NCBI GenBank assembly: GCA_905188195.1
Contig: CAJJKY010000010.1
Coordinates: forward strand, 1-64,000
Length of the DNA: 64,000 bases
DNA from: Streptococcus parasanguinis
GTDB taxonomy: Bacteria > Bacillota > Bacilli > Lactobacillales > Streptococcaceae
Direction: 5' to 3'
Shown: piece after piece, positions 59,620 through 64,000 of the stretch
Position numbering within the stretch: position 1 is the stretch's first letter
Layout of the letters: each line of letters starts with the position of its first letter
Made by a program: the position numbers and the translations under genes
Notes under the pieces: generated by a model
Databases searched by the model: none
Seen by the model: the letters and a program-made list of their open reading frames with translations, nothing else
Told to the model about the DNA's origin: nothing

Positions 59620-60762
59620 TTAATCGACTTGCTCTTCGCCACTTTCTACTTGGTCTTCAAAAGTTTCTTGAGCTGCTTCCATTTCTTCGAACTCACTAGC
59701 AGATTTGATATCAATGCGGTAACCAGTCAAATGAGCCGCCAAACGAACGTTTTGACCACGACGACCGATGGCAAGAGATAGTTTATTATCTGGAACCACA
59801 ACGAGAGCATGTTTGCTATCTTCATCATCAAAAATAACTTGGTCCACTTCCGCAGGAGCGATCGCATTGTAGATAAATTCAGCTGGATCTGGAACCCACT
59901 CGATGACATCGATATTTTCTTCTGTCGGAACCATACGGTCTAATTTTTGATCGTATCGAGCTGGGTGGAACTTGCTGGTAATCTTTTTAATATTCGATCC
60001 ACCACGACCAACGATCGTCCCAATCGCATCTACGTTTGGATTATGGCTACGAACCGCAACTTTTGTACGATCTCCAGCTTCACGCGCTACACTCATAATC
60101 TCAACAGTTCCATCGTAGACTTCAGGAATTTCTTGTTCCATCAAACGTTTGATCATTTCAGGGTGGCTTCGGCTAACAAAGACATTGACACCACGTGGAT
60201 TATCTTCTACCTTGTAGACAAATACTTCAATTCGATCATGAGATTGGAATACTTCTCCTGGAATTTGGTCTTGCTTAGACAATTGAGCTTCGATCGAACC
60301 AAGATTGACATAGATAAATCGATTGTCAAAGCGCTCCACCGTTCCACTCATGATTTCATTTTCATGTTCTTTATAAGTGTTATAGGTGATGGTGCGCGTT
60401 TGCTTACGCATTTTTTCCATGATCGTTTGTTTAGCAGATTGAGCTGCTACACGACCAAATTCAGCTGGTGCTTCTTCAAACTTGATCTTGTCCCCCAACT
60501 CATAAGCAGAGCTAATGGCCAAGGCATCCTTCAAGCTGATTTCTAAACGGCTATCAAAGACTTCATCCACCACTTCACGAACCGTATAAACACGGAAATC
60601 TCCAGTTTTTTCATTGAATTCAATCGCTGCACTTTCTGATTGTCCATAACGACGGCGATAAGCCGAACGCAATGATTCTGTGACGGCTTCGATGATATCT
60701 TCTTTTTTGATCCCTTTGTCTTCTTCCAAAATGCGGAAGGCTTCTAGCATTTCTTTACTCAT
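59620..60762 (-). CDS. nusA: Transcription termination/antitermination factor NusA
   Basis: A 380-residue RNA polymerase-binding factor. It has the N-terminal NTD (1-125), S1 domain (about 130-200, NEIMSGTVERFDNRFIYVNLG) and two KH domains with IVGRGGSNIKKITS and SLAIGRRGQNVRLAA. As in other Firmicutes it lacks the acidic C-terminal repeats of E. coli. It follows rimP by 44 bases. Confidence 0.97.
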   Translation of the reverse strand: MSKEMLEAFRILEEDKGIKKEDIIEAVTESLRSAYRRRYGQSESAAIEFNEKTGDFRVYTVREVVDEVFDSRLEISLKDALAISSAYELGDKIKFEEAPAEFGRVAAQSAKQTIMEKMRKQTRTITYNTYKEHENEIMSGTVERFDNRFIYVNLGSIEAQLSKQDQIPGEVFQSHDRIEVFVYKVEDNPRGVNVFVSRSHPEMIKRLMEQEIPEVYDGTVEIMSVAREAGDRTKVAVRSHNPNVDAIGTIVGRGGSNIKKITSKFHPARYDQKLDRMVPTEENIDVIEWVPDPAEFIYNAIAPAEVDQVIFDDEDSKHALVVVPDNKLSLAIGRRGQNVRLAAHLTGYRIDIKSASEFEEMEAAQETFEDQVESGEEQVD

Positions 60763-60806
60763 GTTTTTCTTGCCTCTACTATAAAGGCATCCTTTCTTTC
60801 ATTCTG

Positions 60807-61286
60807 TTACAATTTTACAGCCAACCTTGCTTTGGACACAAGGTTATAAGGAATTTCTACAGTTTTCTTTCGTGTTTTATCCATATACTCAATGGTCAAA
60901 ACATCCTCTTCAAAACCTACCAAGTTCCCCTCAAAGACCTTTTGCTTTTCAACAGCCTTATACAAGCTGATATTGACATACTTGCCAACAGCTCCCTCGA
61001 GTGCTTCCTTGGTTTTCAAAGGTCTCTCCAAGCCAGGACTGGTAACTTCTAAAAAGTACTGTTCTGGAAATGGATCTGGTTTGATTTGATCCAATAGCGG
61101 GCTAATGATTTCTGTCAAATCCGCTGTATCATTCAGTGTGATCCCTTCTGGTTTGTCTACGAAAATGCTTAAGACGTAGTCACCACCCATTTTGCCATAT
61201 TCAACATCGACCAATTCAAATGGTTCCTGGATGGCAGGCTGAATCACTTCTGTTACTAAATCAACAATCGTTGCGATGGTTGCCAC
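60807..61286 (-). CDS. rimP: Ribosome maturation factor RimP
   Basis: A 159-residue factor for 30S subunit assembly. It has VDLVTEVIQPAIQEPFELVDVEYGK at the N terminus and the family motif YFLEVTSPGLERPLKT, with a C-terminal SH3-like domain (VGFEEDVLTIEY). It is the first gene of the nusA-infB operon and has a strong AGGAGG site. Confidence 0.96.
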   Translation of the reverse strand: MATIATIVDLVTEVIQPAIQEPFELVDVEYGKMGGDYVLSIFVDKPEGITLNDTADLTEIISPLLDQIKPDPFPEQYFLEVTSPGLERPLKTKEALEGAVGKYVNISLYKAVEKQKVFEGNLVGFEEDVLTIEYMDKTRKKTVEIPYNLVSKARLAVKL

Positions 61287-61299
61287 CTCCTCATAGATA

Positions 61300-61325
61300 A
61301 GAGGCGAAGATATTTCCCCGCCTCT
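61300..61325 (-). promoter_or_regulatory. Leader hairpin of the rimP-nusA-infB operon
   Basis: AGAGGCG and CGCCTCT form a 7-bp G/C-rich stem with a 12-base loop in the short leader, immediately upstream of the rimP ribosome binding site. There is no T run, so it is not a terminator. Confidence 0.55.
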
Positions 61326-61346
61326 CCTTTTCTATTCATTTAAAGT

Positions 61347-61375
61347 ATTATAACACGATTCCCCAATGATTGCAA
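61347..61375 (-). promoter_or_regulatory. Promoter of the rimP-nusA-infB operon
   Basis: TTGCAA, a 17-bp spacer and TATAAT on the minus strand, about 60 bases before rimP. The -35 and -10 hexamers and spacing equal those of the hpf promoter. Confidence 0.78.
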
Positions 61376-61383
61376 GGAATATG

Positions 61384-62019
61384 CTAAAACTGTGCTTCTA
61401 CACGGTAAATGACCTGGCCTTTACTTGAGAACTTTTTCTCATATTCCGTCATGACATTCCCCTCAAAATCACTATCATGAAGATCTAGCCAGACTCCCTT
61501 CAAAGTCATACCATACTGTGAAAAGCTCACCAAACTGTATTCAAACAGACCTCGATTATCTGTTTTAAAGTGAATCTCCCCATGTTCTGGAAGAATTTGC
61601 TTGAAGGTATCCAGGAAGGTCTTGTATGTTAAACGACGCTTCTCATGACGTTTCTTAGGCCAAGGATCTGAAAAATTCAGATAGAGTTGATCAATTTCCC
61701 CATCTTCAAAATAGTTGGTCAAGCTATCTCCGTCTACCCAAAGCAATTTAATGTTAGGAAGATCAGCTTCTAAGACCTTATCTAAAGCATAACTCAAGAC
61801 CGATTTTTGAATATCAATTCCGATGTAGTTGATCTCTGGATTGGCCTTGGCCATCCCAGTAATAAAGGCCCCTTTTCCGCTACCCACTTCGATATGAATA
61901 GGATGGTCATTCCCAAAAATTTCATGCCACTTTCCCTTGGCATCTTCTGGATTTAGGACCACATATTGCGGATTCGCTTCTAATAATTCAGTCGCTCCCT
62001 TGCGATTTCTAACTCTCAT
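61384..62019 (-). CDS. trmB: tRNA (guanine-N7) methyltransferase
   Basis: A 211-residue SAM enzyme forming m7G46 in tRNA. The SAM motif is IHIEVGSGKGAFITGMA, and the catalytic/tRNA motif is LNFSDPWPKKRHEKRRLT, with FKTDNRGLFEYSL. It overlaps ccrZ by four bases. Confidence 0.96.
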   Translation of the reverse strand: MRVRNRKGATELLEANPQYVVLNPEDAKGKWHEIFGNDHPIHIEVGSGKGAFITGMAKANPEINYIGIDIQKSVLSYALDKVLEADLPNIKLLWVDGDSLTNYFEDGEIDQLYLNFSDPWPKKRHEKRRLTYKTFLDTFKQILPEHGEIHFKTDNRGLFEYSLVSFSQYGMTLKGVWLDLHDSDFEGNVMTEYEKKFSSKGQVIYRVEAQF

Positions 62020-62810
62020 ATTTCCTTTCCATATTTCAACCGGAAATTGCGCAGAGCATAGATCTCGCGATTGACATTTTCTAAATCATTATTTTCATAG
62101 TATTTAGCAATTTGGCACAAGAAAGAGTATTGACCAAACCAATAGAGTTTATCAAATACTTTTTGATTGTACTTGTAGCCATAATAGCCTAACCAATCGC
62201 GCCAATTAGAATCTGGGATATAGTGACTCAAGATATGCGCCACATCCAACATCCGGTCTGTCAAACGAACAGAGTCCCAATCGACTAGATAAATCAAGCC
62301 GCTCTCTGTCTCAATCCAGTTACTATGACGAACATCCCCGTGAACGATCGTCGCATAATCCTCCCGAAAGGCAGGCACTGTCTTACGTAAATTCTTTACG
62401 ACTGATTGGATATAATGGTTCTGACGTAGGGCAATTGGCAACCGGTTGCTCCAAGAATTGAGCAATTCTAATGGAGATTCCACAGGATAGCCAAGTTTTT
62501 TCAATTGGGTCATCAAAGGTCTAGAACGGTGCAATCTCGTTAAAATATTGACCACTTGTTTTTTTGACATCCCATTTGGCGTGAGAATTTCCCCATTCAA
62601 CCATTCTTGGGCACTCATCACATTTCCATCTGGCAATCGTCGACTCCATAATAATTGAGGAGCAATCTGTTCTTTTGCTAGACCCGCAAGGATTGGGGTC
62701 GTATTCATTTTTACAAAAACGCGCCCACCATCTGGGTAGGTCCCCATGTAGGCCTTCCCACTCTTCCCAGGAATTGGGGTGAGGCTTAGCTCTTTTTCAT
62801 TCGAGTCCAT
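62016..62810 (-). CDS. ccrZ: Cell cycle regulator CcrZ (choline kinase-like)
   Basis: About 264 residues of the aminoglycoside phosphotransferase/choline kinase fold. The glycine-rich start is PIPGKSGKAYMG; the catalytic loop is ATIVHGDVRHSNW and the metal-binding motif is IYLVDWDSVRLTDR. In pneumococcus CcrZ links division with replication initiation through DnaA and FtsZ. The ATG at 62810 follows GGAGG by five bases; an upstream in-frame ATG adds 19 residues not seen in the family. It overlaps trmB by four bases. Confidence 0.93.
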   Translation of the reverse strand: MDSNEKELSLTPIPGKSGKAYMGTYPDGGRVFVKMNTTPILAGLAKEQIAPQLLWSRRLPDGNVMSAQEWLNGEILTPNGMSKKQVVNILTRLHRSRPLMTQLKKLGYPVESPLELLNSWSNRLPIALRQNHYIQSVVKNLRKTVPAFREDYATIVHGDVRHSNWIETESGLIYLVDWDSVRLTDRMLDVAHILSHYIPDSNWRDWLGYYGYKYNQKVFDKLYWFGQYSFLCQIAKYYENNDLENVNREIYALRNFRLKYGKEI

Positions 62811-62850
62811 CTTTTCCTCCGTAAAAAGTTTCCAATCTATTTTACTAATT

Positions 62851-63906
62851 TTAACGATTTTCGTCAACCAAGCGCGCCATCTTAAATGGAAGATAGAGTA
62901 GGATTAAAGCAACTGTATAAGCCAATAAGCCTAACAACAGGACTTTATCTGAAATAAAGCCCAGGCCAATTCCCCCTTCTATCACCGTTATCATCCCCAT
63001 GACCAGCTGAATCGTTTTGTTCAACCCTGCCTTTTTACTGCCCTTTTTCATCGGAAAAAGGAGGGTCAAGGGTTGGTAATCAAAAGCACTATAAAGCCCC
63101 AGTAATTGAAAAATAACCAAGTAATTGAGCAAGGCTACAAGGGCAATCACTACGAGGGGTTGGGGAATAAAGATGATAGCGAGAAGGGAAAGAGCCAAGA
63201 GTCGGAGAGTCATAGAGAAAAGATCCCCATTCCGTAGGAAGGAGCGCATATATAAGTGAAGCCACGTATTGCCATGTGTTTTAGGAAGAAGCCCTAAGAA
63301 ACCATCCAAGTAAGCTCTTCTTTTGACACTGTTGGTAATACCTTTTACCGTTGTAAACAAGGCAAAGAAACGAAGAATCAATTGTTTCCTTGCATTCTCA
63401 CGAGCAATGGCTAAGGTCCAATTCAAATTTCCATCCTGGTAGAAGCGCGCTTCCTTCCAGCTAAAAACAGCCCCTTTAGCCACTCCTAAGACAAGGATAT
63501 AAGCTACAATAGCAAGTTTATCCAGCCCCATTGCCAGAAGAAGAGGCACAAATAACAGAAGGACAAAACTTTGAATCAAAAACCAAAACACAAAAGACTT
63601 CTTGGCCTGCCCTTTGATATAACGTTTCACTTCCTCTTCCTTTACCAAAAGGAATAAAGCATCGGGCTTCTCTAAGTAGGTCGCAATAGAGCCTATCGGA
63701 ACCAAGAGGAGCAAACCAATCATGAGACTCCAGCGGATCAGGCTTGTATCTTTGGGGAGATCTTGTAAGAATTGGCTGTATTGAACCGCCAACAATCCTA
63801 TGAAAATCAGCATAAAGAGGACGAAATGATCATTGAGAACATAGCGGCTATATTTTACACATTGAGTTCGAAACGTTTGTTGCCGTTTTTTCATCAACTC
63901 TTTCAT
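62851..63906 (-). CDS. ecsB: ABC transporter permease (EcsB-like)
   Basis: A 351-residue membrane protein of the EcsB family, with about eight hydrophobic segments grouped in two halves (about 27-85, 98-140 and 215-345) and a basic cytoplasmic region between them. It overlaps the preceding ATPase gene by two bases within ATGA. EcsAB of Bacillus affects protein secretion and regulated proteolysis; the transported substrate is unknown. Confidence 0.85.
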   Translation of the reverse strand: MKELMKKRQQTFRTQCVKYSRYVLNDHFVLFMLIFIGLLAVQYSQFLQDLPKDTSLIRWSLMIGLLLLVPIGSIATYLEKPDALFLLVKEEEVKRYIKGQAKKSFVFWFLIQSFVLLLFVPLLLAMGLDKLAIVAYILVLGVAKGAVFSWKEARFYQDGNLNWTLAIARENARKQLILRFFALFTTVKGITNSVKRRAYLDGFLGLLPKTHGNTWLHLYMRSFLRNGDLFSMTLRLLALSLLAIIFIPQPLVVIALVALLNYLVIFQLLGLYSAFDYQPLTLLFPMKKGSKKAGLNKTIQLVMGMITVIEGGIGLGFISDKVLLLGLLAYTVALILLYLPFKMARLVDENR

Positions 63907-64000
63907 GCTGTTTCCTCTTCTGTCAAGGTCATGTAGATATCATTTAGACTTGCTTTCTCATCCCCAAAAGTTGAACGCAGCTCGTCCAAGGTCCCTTTTG
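63903..64000 (-). CDS. ecsA: ABC transporter ATP-binding protein (EcsA-like), 3' end only
   Basis: The last 32 codons of a minus-strand gene cut off by the window end: it reads KGTLDELRSTFGDEKASLND and ends IYMTLTEEETA. The tail DIYMTL(T) is typical of ABC ATPases of the EcsA type. The stop overlaps the ecsB start (ATGA). No catalytic motif is inside the window, so the call leans on the neighbour. Confidence 0.7.
   Translation of the reverse strand, partial: KGTLDELRSTFGDEKASLNDIYMTLTEEETA

Noticed and set aside
1..64000. CRISPR arrays, tRNA or rRNA genes, prophage or plasmid genes.
   Set aside because: I found no regularly spaced direct repeats, no tRNA-like cloverleaf with CCA-side signals, no rRNA sequence and no integrase, capsid or replication genes.

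Overview
This window is core chromosome of a Streptococcus, most likely of the mitis/sanguinis group. The evidence is the gene content and order: MapZ next to RlmL, RNase P RNA and GpsB; RecU-PBP1a; RsmH-FtsL-PBP2X-MraY; LiaFSR beside StkP-PhpP; LuxS; a fused HAD-cyclophilin protein; and CcrZ-TrmB. The DNA is AT-rich. I see no prophage, integrase, rRNA, tRNA or CRISPR array. I cannot name the species from sequence alone.

Layout, left to right. Most genes are on the minus strand. 1-4.9 kb: hpf, the competence genes comFA-comFC, divergent yigZ and cysK. 4.5-6.3 kb: an S1-domain protein and the HAD-cyclophilin fusion. 6.3-8.7 kb: LiaF-LiaS-LiaR envelope-stress system. 8.8-17.1 kb: gmk-rpoZ-priA-fmt-rsmB-phpP-stkP. 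17.2-19.5 kb: RNase Y and luxS. 19.6-26.4 kb: mapZ, rlmL, RNase P RNA, gpsB, ypsA and divergent recU-pbp1A. 26.8-36 kb: pepC, an acetyltransferase, NAD salvage (pncB-nadE), trxB, a cystine-type ABC transporter and a DEAD-box helicase. 35.9-40.8 kb: mraY-pbp2X-ftsL-rsmH and a tiny membrane protein. 41-46.5 kb: an amino-acid permease, a DUF896 protein and glyQS with a T-box leader. 46.5-51 kb: a very large subtilisin-like surface protease. 51.2-55.4 kb: an aldo/keto reductase, nagA and a Na/Pi cotransporter. 55.8-61.3 kb: the rimP-nusA-rnpM-ylxQ-infB-rbfA translation operon. 61.4-64 kb: trmB, ccrZ and an EcsAB-type ABC transporter, with ecsA cut by the window edge.

Much of the division and cell-wall control network lies here: the PASTA kinase StkP and phosphatase PhpP, MapZ, GpsB, PBP1a, PBP2X with FtsL and MraY, CcrZ and the Lia system. 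Competence (comF) and NAD, glycine and N-acetylglucosamine metabolism fill the rest.

The most interesting non-coding signal is a family of three structured elements (about 26516-26772, 55590-55837 and 44943-45076). All three can form the same multi-helix fold with compensatory changes and a predicted pseudoknot between a CCTTAGG loop and a downstream CCTAAGG. Two of them lie between two copies of a gene terminator; the third lies between glyQ and glyS. I do not recognise the family. Also notable are a duplicated glyQ start around a 120-base insert below the T-box, three genes with leaderless-looking promoters, a perfect VicR/WalR-type box before the protease, a near-perfect CodY box before the permease, and cre sites overlapping the hpf and nagA promoters.
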